A DNA stretch of 33,324 bases from LMUY01 sp964244655 (GCA_964244655.1 CAXTJU010000038.1:1-33324), one strand, 5' to 3'. Shown: positions 10,098-17,754, counted from the first letter of the stretch. Numbers and translations are program-made. Notes: generated by a model from the letters alone, not told the origin.

Positions 10098-10876
10098 TGA
10101 GCAGCCTGTTCGACCTATCGGGCAAGGTCGCGCTGATCACCGGCAGCTCCAAGGGCATCGGCCGCGCCATCGCCGAGCGGATGGCGGAGCACGGCGCCAA
10201 GGTGGTCGTGTCGTCCCGCAAGGCGGAGCCGTGCGAGGCGGTGGCGGCCGGCATCCGCGCGCGCGGCGGCGAGGCGATCGTGCGGCCCGCCAACATCGGC
10301 CACAAGGACCAGCTGCAAGGCTTGGTGGACGACACGGTGGCGCACTGGGGCGGGATCGACATCCTGGTGTGCAACGCCGCAGTGAACCCGTATTTCGGCC
10401 CCTCGATCAACTGCCCGGACGACGCGTTCGACCGCATCATGGGGTCCAACGTGAAGTCCAACTTCTGGCTGTGCAACATGGTGCTGCCGCAGATGGCCGA
10501 GCGCGGCGGCGGCGCGATCGTCGTCATCAGCTCGATCGCCGGCATCCGCGGCACGCCGACGCTGGGGGCCTACGGCATCAGCAAGGCGGCTGACACCGCC
10601 ATCGTGCGCAACCTGGCGGTGGAGTGGGGGGCGAAGAACATCCGCGCCAACTGCATCGCCCCCGGCCTGGTGCGGACCGACTTCGCCAAGGCCCTATGGG
10701 AGGACCCGGCGGTGCTGGCCAAGCGGGTAAAGGACAGCCCGCTGCCCCGCATCGGTGAGCCGGACGAGATCGCCGGGGCCGCAGTGTTCCTGGCCAGCCC
10801 CGCCGGCAGCTTCACCACGGGGCAGACCTTCGTGATCGACGGCGGCGTCACCATCGGCGGGGCCGCCCTGGAATGA
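10097..10876 (+). CDS. Short-chain dehydrogenase/reductase (DHRS4-like)
   Basis: 259-residue classical SDR. The cofactor motif ITGSSKGIGRAIA near the N-terminus, VCNAAVNPYFGP (NAA motif), ISSIAG (catalytic Ser) and YGISK (catalytic Tyr/Lys) are all intact, as is the C-terminal TGQTFVIDGG. The Ser-Arg-Lys after the second strand (VVSSRKAE) favours NADP(H). The start is ATG at 10097, sharing one base with the dehydrogenase stop (TGATG); a GTG at 10094 is a less likely alternative. The stop overlaps the next gene as ATGA. In this operon it probably oxidises or reduces a hydroxy/keto acyl intermediate; the exact substrate is unknown. Confidence 0.93.
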   Translation: MSSLFDLSGKVALITGSSKGIGRAIAERMAEHGAKVVVSSRKAEPCEAVAAGIRARGGEAIVRPANIGHKDQLQGLVDDTVAHWGGIDILVCNAAVNPYFGPSINCPDDAFDRIMGSNVKSNFWLCNMVLPQMAERGGGAIVVISSIAGIRGTPTLGAYGISKAADTAIVRNLAVEWGAKNIRANCIAPGLVRTDFAKALWEDPAVLAKRVKDSPLPRIGEPDEIAGAAVFLASPAGSFTTGQTFVIDGGVTIGGAALE

Positions 10877-11940
10877 GCGGCTCCCCGCCGGGCGGGGCCG
10901 CCCCCGGTGCCGCCGTGCTGGTGCCGCCGCTCGCCAACCACCGCCTCGACGAGGGCCGGCTGTCCGAGTACCTGGCCGTCAACATCCCCGGGTTCGCCGG
11001 CCCGCTGACCGTGCGGCAGTTCCAGGGCGGCCAGTCCAACCCGACTTACCACCTGCACACGCCGGGGGCGGAATACGTGCTGCGCAAGAAGCCGCCCGGC
11101 ACGCTGCTGCCCTCCGCCCATGCGGTGGACCGGGAGTATGCGGTGCAAGCCGCGCTCGCCGGGTCCGCCGTGCCAGTCGCCCCGGTGCGGCTGCTATGCC
11201 GGGACGAGGGCGTGATCGGCACGATGTTCTACGTAATGGACCACGTGCCCGGCCGCGTGTTCGCCGACCGCACCCTGGCCGGCGTGCCGCCGGCTGACCG
11301 TGCGGCGATGTACGACGACATGAACCGGGTGATGGCCGCCCTGCACGGGGTCGATTGGCAGGCGGCGGGCCTGTCCGGCTTCGGCCGCCCGCAAGGCTAC
11401 GTGGCGCGGCAGATCGACCGCTGGAGCAAGCAGTATGTCGCGTCCAACACCAGCGACGTGCCGGAGATGGACCGGCTGATGGCCTGGCTACCCGCGCACG
11501 CGCCCGCCACCGACGAGACGGCCATCGCGCACGGGGATTTCCGCCTGGGCAACCTGATCTTCCACCCGACCGAGCCGCGCGTGGTGGCGGTGCTGGACTG
11601 GGAGCTGTCCACCCTCGGCCACCCGCTGGCGGACTTGGCCTATAATTGCATCCCTTGGCGACTGCCGGTGGCGATGGAAGGGCTGACAGGAGCTGACGTG
11701 CCCGGTATCCCGGCGGAAGCGGAGTATGTCGCGGCCTATTGCCGCCGCACCGGGCGGGCAGGCGTGCCGGAGCTGGACTTCTTCGTGGTGTTCTCGCTGT
11801 TCCGCTGGGCGGCGATCGCGGCGGGGGTGTATCGCCGGGCGCTGGATGGCAACGCGGCGGATGCGCGGGCGCTGACGGTGGGAACCAAGTTCAAGGTGTT
11901 GGCGGAGGTGGCCTGGACGCTGGCCCAGCAGGTGGGCTAG
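10873..11940 (+). CDS. APH-fold phosphotransferase, ACAD10/11 N-terminal kinase-like
   Basis: 355-residue aminoglycoside-phosphotransferase-fold protein. Visible are the N-lobe FQGGQSNPTYHL and YVLRKKPPGTLLPSAHAVDREY (ATP-site Lys and helix-C Glu), the catalytic loop IAHGDFRLGNLIFHP (HxDxxxxN) and the metal-binding VLDWELSTLGHPLADLAY. LSTLGHPLADLAY and the RKKPPG...SAHAVDREY block mark the ACAD10/11 N-terminal kinase subfamily rather than antibiotic resistance enzymes. The gene starts inside the SDR stop (ATGA). Members such as Pseudomonas putida LvaA phosphorylate the 4-hydroxyl of 4-hydroxyacyl-CoA so that a partner dehydrogenase-like enzyme can eliminate it. The same function is plausible here because the dehydrogenase of the same branch is in the operon. 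Confidence 0.92.
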   Translation: MSGSPPGGAAPGAAVLVPPLANHRLDEGRLSEYLAVNIPGFAGPLTVRQFQGGQSNPTYHLHTPGAEYVLRKKPPGTLLPSAHAVDREYAVQAALAGSAVPVAPVRLLCRDEGVIGTMFYVMDHVPGRVFADRTLAGVPPADRAAMYDDMNRVMAALHGVDWQAAGLSGFGRPQGYVARQIDRWSKQYVASNTSDVPEMDRLMAWLPAHAPATDETAIAHGDFRLGNLIFHPTEPRVVAVLDWELSTLGHPLADLAYNCIPWRLPVAMEGLTGADVPGIPAEAEYVAAYCRRTGRAGVPELDFFVVFSLFRWAAIAAGVYRRALDGNAADARALTVGTKFKVLAEVAWTLAQQVG

Positions 11941-11945
11941 GCCCG

Positions 11946-12057
11946 TAGGGCTCTGCCCTGCACCCGCAAGGGGACGAAGTCCCCTTGACCCCTGGTATTA
12001 CAGCCAGGTGTCCAGAGGACTTCGTCCTCTGGTGGGGTTTGGGGCAAAGCCCCAACC
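11946..12057. repeat. Four-hairpin intergenic palindromic element, copy A
   Basis: Four consecutive inverted repeats fill the gap between two convergent genes. H1 AGGGC/GCCCT is at 11947-11959, H2 AAGGGGAC/GTCCCCTT at 11968-11986, H3 CCAGAGGAC/GTCCTCTGG at 12012-12032 and H4 TTGGGGC/GCCCCAA at 12039-12055, all with 3-nt loops. The element aligns almost base for base with copy B near 15.5 kb, including the linker after H2 (TGACCCCTG) and the linker CCAGGTGT before H3. It starts 5 nt after the kinase stop and ends 7 nt before the stop of the minus-strand ClpP-like gene. It is probably a REP/BIME-like element that also serves as a two-way terminator. Confidence 0.88.
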
Positions 12058-12062
12058 TTGCC

Positions 12063-12782
12063 TCAACTCGGCCGCCAAACCTCGAATCCTCCCGTCGGCG
12101 GCGGCGTGATCTGGTAGCCGTGCGCCGCCGGTTCGACCCTGAAGCCGTGCTTGATCGCCGGCGCGGCCGGCTTCACTTCGGCCACGGTCTCCGGCTGGAT
12201 TGCGACAGCGGCGGCGTGCGGCACGTTCGGGTCCACCCGCATGCTGTCGAGGTCGCCGCGGGTCAGCCACCAGATTTGCGTGGGCTGGGCGGTGACCATC
12301 TTGCCGAGGATCGCGTCCGGCACCTCGTAGCCGGCCAGGCGGCGGGCCATCCGCACCGTCATCGCCTGCGCGTCCGGGTTGTCGGCGCCGCCATACGAGA
12401 CGCTGTGCACGCCGATCATGGCCGCCGTGCTGGCGAACCGGCGCGGCCCGGCGGCGAACACGATGAAGCAGGCCGAAGCGCACTTGGCTCCGTCCTCCAC
12501 CACGGTCTGCAACCGCTCGTCATGGACGGCCGCCGCCAGCCGCAGGCCCTCCTCCAGGTCGCCGCCGGGGCTGTCGAGCGAAAGCCCGGCGAGCCTGGTG
12601 CCCGGCGGCAAGGCGTGCAGCGCGGCGCGCAGCCGCTCCTCGTCCCCCAGCTCGACCTTGCCGGAGGCGGAGAGCAGGCCGGGGCCACCCGCGACGAGGG
12701 CCGGACGATAGGCGAAGCGCATGGCAGCGGCGGCGTGCGGGAGCATCAGCAACAAGCAGAGGATGAGGCGCATGAGGGCCAT
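12063..12782 (-). CDS. Secreted ClpP-like protein (COG3904-type predicted periplasmic protein)
   Basis: 239 residues beginning with a signal peptide (MRLILCLLLMLPHAAAA). The core resembles the ClpP/crotonase fold used by SppA-like and COG3904 proteins: LAGLSLDSPGGDLEEGLRLAAAV, then KCASACFIVFAAG, in which the Ser of CASAC matches the ClpP nucleophile position, then IGVHSVSYGG with the candidate His. A proline/alanine-rich C-terminal tail (about residue 190 on) follows. It may be a periplasmic serine peptidase, though many family members have no proven activity. Two ATGs, at 12782 and 12773, are both possible and neither has a clear ribosome site. It follows the 48-residue miniprotein by 48 nt and probably ends that operon. 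Confidence 0.82.
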   Translation of the reverse strand: MALMRLILCLLLMLPHAAAAMRFAYRPALVAGGPGLLSASGKVELGDEERLRAALHALPPGTRLAGLSLDSPGGDLEEGLRLAAAVHDERLQTVVEDGAKCASACFIVFAAGPRRFASTAAMIGVHSVSYGGADNPDAQAMTVRMARRLAGYEVPDAILGKMVTAQPTQIWWLTRGDLDSMRVDPNVPHAAAVAIQPETVAEVKPAAPAIKHGFRVEPAAHGYQITPPPTGGFEVWRPS

Positions 12783-12830
12783 GACACCCGGGCGGGCTTA
12801 AAATCGGGCTAAGGACGTCATAGCCGGCGG

Positions 12831-12977
12831 CTAGGGGCCGTGCAGGTGCCCGAAATAGGTGGCCGCCGCGATCCCGGCCACGAAGGCGCCGAGCGCCAGG
12901 CCCACGTCCGAGATCACGATCTTGATCGTGTCGGCCTTCATCTCGCGGCGCATCCTGTCGATGTTGGCCTGCGTCAT
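12831..12977 (-). CDS. 48-residue membrane miniprotein
   Basis: A small frame starts at ATG 12977, overlapping the DUF1194 stop as ATGA, and ends TAG at 12831-12833. The protein has a charged amphipathic start (MTQANIDRMRREMKADTIK) followed by one hydrophobic stretch (IVISDVGLALGAFVAGIAAATYFG) and a short HLHGP tail, so it is most likely a single-pass inner membrane protein. No family is recognised; short coiled-coil plus membrane-helix proteins of this kind occur in many alphaproteobacteria. Reality is supported by the coupling overlap and the sensible hydrophobic helix, and it would be missed by length filters. Confidence 0.7.
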   Translation of the reverse strand: MTQANIDRMRREMKADTIKIVISDVGLALGAFVAGIAAATYFGHLHGP

Positions 12978-13576
12978 GCCATCTCCCGCACCAGCTTGCG
13001 CCGCATCGCCTCCGCGAACCCGGCGTAGTCCGCGCACGCCACCGCGAAGGCGTCCGGGCCGCCGATCACCTCGTCCGCGTAGCTTTGCAGCAGGTCCGCC
13101 TCCTCGTGCAGCACGCACAGCCCGTTGACCGTGACCCCCGCCGCGGCCAGCCGGTCGCGGGCCAGCTGCGGCGGGTCGCCGGCGTTGTTGCGCCCGTCGC
13201 CCGCCACATCGACCACCCGGCGCGCCGCCGGGCCGGGCAGGGTGGCCAGCAGGGCTTCCGCGGCGGCCAGGGCCTCGCCGATCGCCGTCTCGCCGGCCGG
13301 GACGATGCGCGGCGCGTCCGCCACCGCCTGCGCGAACGCGGCCACCTCGGCCGGCGTGGCCACCCGGGTCCAGTCCAGCACCACCGCCTGCGCGCCGGGC
13401 CCCGACCACAGCAGCAGGCTGAGCAGGCTGGCCCGGCGCGCGCCGCCGAGCAGGCCGGCCACCACCGCCGGGTCCCGCAGGGCGGCGCCGAGCCCGCCGG
13501 TCAGCAGGTTGAACTCCTCGAACGTGACGCTGGCCGACCCGTCCAGCGCCAGCACCAAAGCGAGGTCGGCGTCCAG
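12974..13576 (-). CDS. DUF1194 family von Willebrand factor A domain protein
   Basis: About 200 residues. The MIDAS motif DGSAS sits in VLALDGSASVTFEEF, followed by TAIGEALAAAEALLA (MIDAS Thr region) and RRVVDVAGDGRNNAGDPP, a typical DUF1194 block. The C-terminus (GLCVLHEEADLLQSYADEVIGGPDAFAVACADYAGFAEAMRRKLVREMA) also fits. The start is unclear: TTG at 13558 cuts into the first beta-strand, while CTG at 13576, one base after the aminotransferase stop, restores DADLALVLALDGSAS, the usual family start; I list the latter. No signal peptide is seen, although many relatives have one. Function is unknown; a metal-dependent adhesion or interaction module is expected. The gene overlaps the downstream miniprotein. 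Confidence 0.85.
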   Translation of the reverse strand: MDADLALVLALDGSASVTFEEFNLLTGGLGAALRDPAVVAGLLGGARRASLLSLLLWSGPGAQAVVLDWTRVATPAEVAAFAQAVADAPRIVPAGETAIGEALAAAEALLATLPGPAARRVVDVAGDGRNNAGDPPQLARDRLAAAGVTVNGLCVLHEEADLLQSYADEVIGGPDAFAVACADYAGFAEAMRRKLVREMA

Positions 13577-13577
13577 C

Positions 13578-14969
13578 TCAGGCCGCCAGCCGTTCGTGCC
13601 GCAGCTGCCCCGTCAACTCGTCGAGCGCGCGCTCGGTGCGGTCCAGCATCTCGGTGACCTCCGGCGCGGTCATCACCAGCGGCGGGCTGAACGCGACCGT
13701 GTCGTTGGCCAGGGCGCGGACGATGACGCCGTGCGCCTCTCCGAGCTTGGCCAGGCGGCCGGCGAGCTTGAGCGCCGGGTCGAAGTTGCGGCGGGCCGCC
13801 TTGTCGGCGACCATCTCGAACGCGCCGATCATGCCGATGCCGCGCACCTCGCCCACCAGCTCGTGCCCGGCGAAGCGGCGGCGCAGCTGGTCCTGCATGT
13901 GCGGGCCGACCTCGCGCACGTGCTCCACGATGCGGATCTCGTCGTAGATCTTCAGCGCCTCGATGGCCACCGCGGCTGCGACCGGGTGGCCGGAGTAGGT
14001 GTAGCCGTGGCCGAAGGTGCCGATGCGGTGGCTCTCCTCCGCGATCGGGCGGAACACCCGGCCGCTGACCAGGGTGGCCGAGATCGGCAGGTAGGCGGCC
14101 GACAGCGCCTTGGCGCAGGTGACGATGTCCGGCTGCATGTGGAACGTCTGCGTGCCCCAGTAGGCGCCGGTGCGGCCGAAGCCGCAGATCACCTCGTCGG
14201 CCACCAGCAGGATGTCGTGGCGCTGGAGCACGGCGCAGATCTTCTCGAAGTAGCTGGCGGGCGGCAGGATCACCCCGCCGGCCCCCATCAGCGGCTCGGC
14301 GAACATTGCTGCGATGGTGTCCGCGCCCTCGGCCAAAATGAGCCGCTCCAGCTCCTCGGCGCAGCGGGTGGCAAAGGCTTCCTCGCTCTCGCCCTCCAAC
14401 GCGCCGTGGTAGTGGTGCGGCGTCCAGGTGTGGATGAAGCCGGGCAACGGCAGGTCGAACGAGCGGTGGTTGTACGGCAGCCCGGTGATGGAGGCGGCGG
14501 CCAGGGTGATGCCGTGGTAGCCCTTGATGCGGCCGATGATCTTCTTCTTCGCCGGCCGGCCCAGCGCGTTGTTGTAGTACCAGGCTAGCTTGACCGCCGT
14601 GTCGTTCGCTTCCGACCCGGAGTTGGCGAAGATCACCCGCGCGTCGTCCAGCGGGGCGCGCTGGGCCAGCATTTCGGACAGGTCGATCAGCGGGCCGTGC
14701 GACTTGGCGGTGAAGGAATGGTAGAACGGCAGCACCCGCATCTGGTCGTAGGCCGCGCGGGCCAGCCGCTCGTTGTCGAAGCCGAGCGAGGCGCACCACA
14801 GCCCGGCGACGCCCTCGATGTACTCGCGCCCGTCCTCGTCCCACACCCGCACGCCCTGGCCGCGGCTGATGACCATGGGGCCGGCTTCCTCGTGCGCCAG
14901 CAGGTCCGTGTAGGGGTGCAGCGTGTGTGCGATGTCGCGCGCGGCGGCGGAGTTCGGGCGGACGGGCAT
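13578..14969 (-). CDS. Class III (omega) PLP-dependent aminotransferase
   Basis: 463 residues with the full subgroup III pattern: LHPYTDL near the start, VWDEDGREYIEGVAGLWCASLGF, FANSGSEANDTAVKLA (PLP phosphate site), KGYHGITLAAAS, VADEVICGFGRTG (PLP-binding Asp) and TCAKALSAAYLPISA (Schiff-base Lys). Such enzymes transfer an amino group between an omega-amino acid, diamine or amine and pyruvate or another keto acid. The overall sequence resembles putrescine/beta-alanine/taurine-pyruvate type transaminases, but the substrate cannot be fixed. It is the first gene of a minus-strand cluster with the DUF1194 protein, which starts within a few bases of its stop. Confidence 0.93.
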   Translation of the reverse strand: MPVRPNSAAARDIAHTLHPYTDLLAHEEAGPMVISRGQGVRVWDEDGREYIEGVAGLWCASLGFDNERLARAAYDQMRVLPFYHSFTAKSHGPLIDLSEMLAQRAPLDDARVIFANSGSEANDTAVKLAWYYNNALGRPAKKKIIGRIKGYHGITLAAASITGLPYNHRSFDLPLPGFIHTWTPHHYHGALEGESEEAFATRCAEELERLILAEGADTIAAMFAEPLMGAGGVILPPASYFEKICAVLQRHDILLVADEVICGFGRTGAYWGTQTFHMQPDIVTCAKALSAAYLPISATLVSGRVFRPIAEESHRIGTFGHGYTYSGHPVAAAVAIEALKIYDEIRIVEHVREVGPHMQDQLRRRFAGHELVGEVRGIGMIGAFEMVADKAARRNFDPALKLAGRLAKLGEAHGVIVRALANDTVAFSPPLVMTAPEVTEMLDRTERALDELTGQLRHERLAA

Positions 14970-15094
14970 CCTGTCTGCTCCTGCAAGGGGTTGCCGGGCA
15001 GCGTAAGCGCTTTGCGGCGGCCGGCGTAACCCCGGGCCCGCTTCCGGTGCGTCGTGCGGCGGGCTATGAGGGCGGCCGGACAGGGAGGTTGTGG

Positions 15095-15478
15095 ATGCGT
15101 CGGATCGGAGTGGCGGCGATGGTCGTGCTGTGCGTGGTGGGGCTTTCCGCGGAGGCGCGGCAGCGCGAGCCGCCGGACGAGCTGCCCCCCTCCGTGCCGC
15201 CGCCGGTCTCCACCTTGCCGCCGAGCCGCGGCATCTCCGGCCCCAAGCTGCAGCCCGGCGCCGTGCTGTGCGGCACGGAGGACTACTTGCAGCACCGGGT
15301 GGAGGTGGACCGCCGCCGCGCCGAGGGTCTGCCGGACGCCGGCAACCCGCTCGCGGGCTGCCGCATCATGGGGCAGGAGGCGGCGGTGGAGGTGCTGGAG
15401 CGGCACGGGCTGAGCCGGGTGGAGGTCAAGCTGAAGACGGGCGGCGAAGTGGGTTGGACCGACGCTTACGTAAGGTAG
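15095..15478 (+). CDS. Small secreted protein of unknown function
   Basis: 127 residues from an ATG with GGGAGG about 7 nt upstream. The N-terminus is a signal peptide (RRIGVAAMVVLCVVGLSAEARQ), then a proline-rich linker (DELPPSVPPPVSTLPPSRG), then a compact domain starting LQPGAVLCGTEDYLQHRVEVD and ending VEVKLKTGGEVGWTDAYVR. The last part resembles an SH3-like barrel strand pattern (G-x-x-GWTDAY). Two cysteines (GAVLCG, AGCRIM) could form a disulfide in the periplasm. No named family is recognised. It stands alone between two minus-strand transcription units and ends against repeat copy B. Confidence 0.78.
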   Translation: MRRIGVAAMVVLCVVGLSAEARQREPPDELPPSVPPPVSTLPPSRGISGPKLQPGAVLCGTEDYLQHRVEVDRRRAEGLPDAGNPLAGCRIMGQEAAVEVLERHGLSRVEVKLKTGGEVGWTDAYVR

Positions 15479-15483
15479 GAAGG

Positions 15484-15594
15484 CCAGGGCTCCGCCCTGG
15501 ACCCGCAAGGGGACGGGGTCCCCTTGACCCCTGATACCATAACCAGGTGTCCAGAGGACTTCGTCCTCTGGCGGGATTCGGGGCGGAGCCCCGA
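15484..15594. repeat. Four-hairpin intergenic palindromic element, copy B
   Basis: Same architecture as copy A. H1 CCAGGGC/GCCCTGG is at 15484-15500, H2 AAGGGGAC/GTCCCCTT at 15507-15525, H3 CCAGAGGAC/GTCCTCTGG at 15551-15571 and H4 TCGGGGC/GCCCCGA at 15578-15594. Relative to copy A the H4 stem shows a compensatory T-A to C-G change, and the H1 and H2 loops vary freely, so the pairing seems to be maintained. It begins 5 nt after the stop of the small secreted protein and ends 1 nt before the pyrE stop codon, filling the convergent gap completely. Confidence 0.88.
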
Positions 15595-15595
15595 C

Positions 15596-16318
15596 CTAAG
15601 TCGCAGCCCGCCGGGCCATCGCCTCCTCGGCGCTCGCCACCCCGCCATGCGCCGCGGACCACGCCACCGGGTTCTCCAGGAACCGCCGCACCTCGGCCAG
15701 CGCCGGCTCGGCGAAGTAGGGGCGCTCGCGGCAGGCTTCCAGCACGTCCCACCAGGTGCACAGGCTGTGCAGGGTGATGTCCATCTTCGCCAGCGTCTCG
15801 AAGCTGCCGGGGAACACGCCGTAGTAGAACACCACGAAGGCGTGGTTCACGATGGCGCCCGCGTCGCGCAGCGCCTGGGCGAACTGGATCTTGCTGCGGC
15901 CGTCGGTGGTCAGGTCCTCCACCAGGAGCGTCTGCTTGCCTTCCGGCACGTCGCCCTCGATCAGCGCGTTGCGGCCGAACCCCTTGGGCTTCTTCCGCAC
16001 GTAGGCCATCGGCGCCATCATGCGGTCCGCGATCCAGGCGGCGAACGGGATGCCGGCGGTCTCGCCGCCGGCCACCGCCTCGATGGTCTCGAAGCCGATG
16101 TGGCGGCCGATCTGCTCCACCCCGAGCGCACAAATCTTCGCGCGTGCGCGAGGGAAGTAGATGATCCGGCGGCAATCGATGTAAACCGGGGACTTCCAGC
16201 CGGATGTGAAGGTGTATGGCTCCTCGGGACGGAAGTTGACGGCCTTGATCTCCAGCAGGATGCGCGCCGTGGTGAGCGCTGCGTCCCGGTCCCAGTCCGT
16301 CTGGTGCTGCTGCGGCAT
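15596..16318 (-). CDS. pyrE: Orotate phosphoribosyltransferase
   Basis: 240-residue cytosolic enzyme that joins orotate to PRPP to give OMP, the fifth step of de novo pyrimidine synthesis. The PRPP-binding motif is visible as TLLVEDLTTDGRSK, the flexible loop as AYVRKKPKGFGRN, and orotate contacts as FTSGWKSPVYIDCRR. The C-terminal stretch after the core (ALAEVRRFLENPVAWSAAHGG...) is somewhat longer than in the E. coli enzyme (about 213 residues) but is common in alphaproteobacteria. It starts at ATG 16318, divergent from the ELM1-like gene, and is followed directly by repeat copy B. Confidence 0.95.
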   Translation of the reverse strand: MPQQHQTDWDRDAALTTARILLEIKAVNFRPEEPYTFTSGWKSPVYIDCRRIIYFPRARAKICALGVEQIGRHIGFETIEAVAGGETAGIPFAAWIADRMMAPMAYVRKKPKGFGRNALIEGDVPEGKQTLLVEDLTTDGRSKIQFAQALRDAGAIVNHAFVVFYYGVFPGSFETLAKMDITLHSLCTWWDVLEACRERPYFAEPALAEVRRFLENPVAWSAAHGGVASAEEAMARRAAT

Positions 16319-16392
16319 CGCGCGCCCTTTCGTGCCAAAGCGGCTCGATAGCGGCTCGGGCCGGGTGCGTCCATGCCGGAGGCCGCCCGGCC

Positions 16393-17406
16393 ATGCGTGA
16401 GGACGGCGCGATGCGCACCCCGGCCGGCCTCACCACGGACGAGATCGCGCCCGTCTGGGTGCTGGACGACCCGGCGGACAGCGCTTCCGCCCAGGCCATC
16501 AGCATCGCCGAACGCATCGGCGTGCCGCATCTGCGCATCCCGCTGAACTGGACGTGGCGGGCCCGGGCCACCGGGCTGACCCGGCGCGGCACCCTGCGCG
16601 GCCTGGTCGCCGCGGGTTGGCCGTTCTCGGCGCCGCGCGGCCCGGCGCTCGTCATCTCCGCCGGGTCCCGCTCGGAGGCGGTGGCGCTGTGGCTGCGGCA
16701 GGAGTTCGGCACCCGGGTGGTGCATTGCGGCCGGCCGCGGCTGCGCAGCAACCTGTTCGACCTGGTGGTGACGTCCAAGGAGGCCCGCCCGCGGAAGGCG
16801 GACAATGTGCTCGCGGTGCTGGGCCCACCGCACCGGCTGTCGCCGCTGGTGCTGGCCCAGGCCCGCGTGTCCTGGGCCGGCCGCCTGTCCCACCTGCCGC
16901 GCCCGCTGGTCGCGCTGCTGGTCGGCGGCGGGCAGGGCGGCGAGATGCGGCCCGCCGCCGCCCACGCGCTGGCCCGGCAAGTGGCCCGCATGGCCGCCTC
17001 CGCCGGCGGCTCCGTGCTCGCCAGCACCAGCCGCCGCACCGGCGACGAAGCGACGGACGCCATCGCCGACGGCCTGGCCCCCTGCATGAACCTGCTCCAT
17101 CGCTGGGGTGAGCCGGGGGAGAACCCCTACGCCGCCACCATCGCCCTGGCGGACGCCACCGTGGTGACCGGCAACTCGTCCAGCATGGTGTGCGAGGCAT
17201 GCGGCGGCGAGGCGCCCGTGTTCATCGCCAGCCTCGGCGCCACCCCGCGCCAGCGCCGCCTGCACGAGCTGCTGTTCGCGGCCGGCCAGGCGCGCCCCAT
17301 GCAGCACAGCCTGCCGCCCTGGCCGCGCACGCCGCTGGACGAGGCGGGCCGGGTGGCGGCCGAAATCCGCGCCCGCATGTCGGTGGGGCCCCAGGCCATC
17401 GACTAA
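16393..17406 (+). CDS. ELM1/GtrOC1-family protein (DUF1022, COG3660-like)
   Basis: 337 residues. The sequence follows the pattern of the mitochondrial fission ELM1 family: VWVLDDPADSASAQAISIAERIG at the N-terminus, then VISAGSRSEAVALWLRQEFGTRVVHCGRPR, ALLVGGGQGGEMRP, SVLASTSRRTGDEA, and the characteristic ATVVTGNSSSMVCEACGGEAPVFI near the C-terminus. Eukaryotic ELM1 takes part in mitochondrial division; in bacteria the fold resembles a GT-B glycosyltransferase and the role is not settled, with envelope-sugar transfer the usual guess. ATG at 16393 or 16411 could start it. It is divergent from pyrE. Confidence 0.85.
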   Translation: MREDGAMRTPAGLTTDEIAPVWVLDDPADSASAQAISIAERIGVPHLRIPLNWTWRARATGLTRRGTLRGLVAAGWPFSAPRGPALVISAGSRSEAVALWLRQEFGTRVVHCGRPRLRSNLFDLVVTSKEARPRKADNVLAVLGPPHRLSPLVLAQARVSWAGRLSHLPRPLVALLVGGGQGGEMRPAAAHALARQVARMAASAGGSVLASTSRRTGDEATDAIADGLAPCMNLLHRWGEPGENPYAATIALADATVVTGNSSSMVCEACGGEAPVFIASLGATPRQRRLHELLFAAGQARPMQHSLPPWPRTPLDEAGRVAAEIRARMSVGPQAID

Positions 17407-17490
17407 GCCAGGCAGCGCAACCGTGCCGAGGGAGAAAGACTTGCTGCCAGCGGCCCGCCGCCCTACCCTATAGCTGCGAGGAATTCGCAA

Positions 17491-17748
17491 GTGGAGAAGA
17501 CTTTGGGACGGGACCAGTCGGTGATCGGGCGGCGCTGCGAGCGGGCCGTGGTGACGGCATACCGGGAACTGCGCGCCACCGGCAATGCCGACATGGACGC
17601 GTTCCGCGCCTGCACCGTGCTGTACCGCATCCACCACCCGGAAGCTTCCATCAACGAGGCGCGCCGCCTCGTCTCCGAGTGGGTGGATCACCACGTCACT
17701 CGCGGCGACCCCGGACCAACCCCGGGATGCGAGTGCGGCGACGACTGA
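17491..17748 (+). CDS. 85-residue hypothetical protein
   Basis: A GTG start with GAGGA about 8 nt upstream opens an 85-codon frame ending TGA. The product looks like a small helical cytosolic protein (GRRCERAVVTAYRELRATGNADMDAFRACTVLYRIHHPEAS, then NEARRLVSEWVDHHVTRGD) with two cysteines near the C-terminus (PGCECGDD). No family is recognised. It is followed after 6 nt by the GDPD gene and so probably shares its transcript. Residue composition and the helix pattern argue that it is coding rather than a GC-rich shadow. Confidence 0.65.
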   Translation: MEKTLGRDQSVIGRRCERAVVTAYRELRATGNADMDAFRACTVLYRIHHPEASINEARRLVSEWVDHHVTRGDPGPTPGCECGDD

Positions 17749-17754
17749 GCTGGC

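Noticed and set aside
10873..11940. Aminoglycoside resistance kinase
   Set aside because: The fold is the APH fold, but the subfamily motifs and operon partner place it with ACAD10/11-type acyl kinases rather than antibiotic resistance.
11985..12812. Plus-strand frame starting in repeat copy A whose first residues resemble a frame in copy B (15524-16351)
   Set aside because: The similarity (RCPEDFVLW) comes only from the shared hairpin H3; past the repeat both are antisense shadows of unrelated genes.
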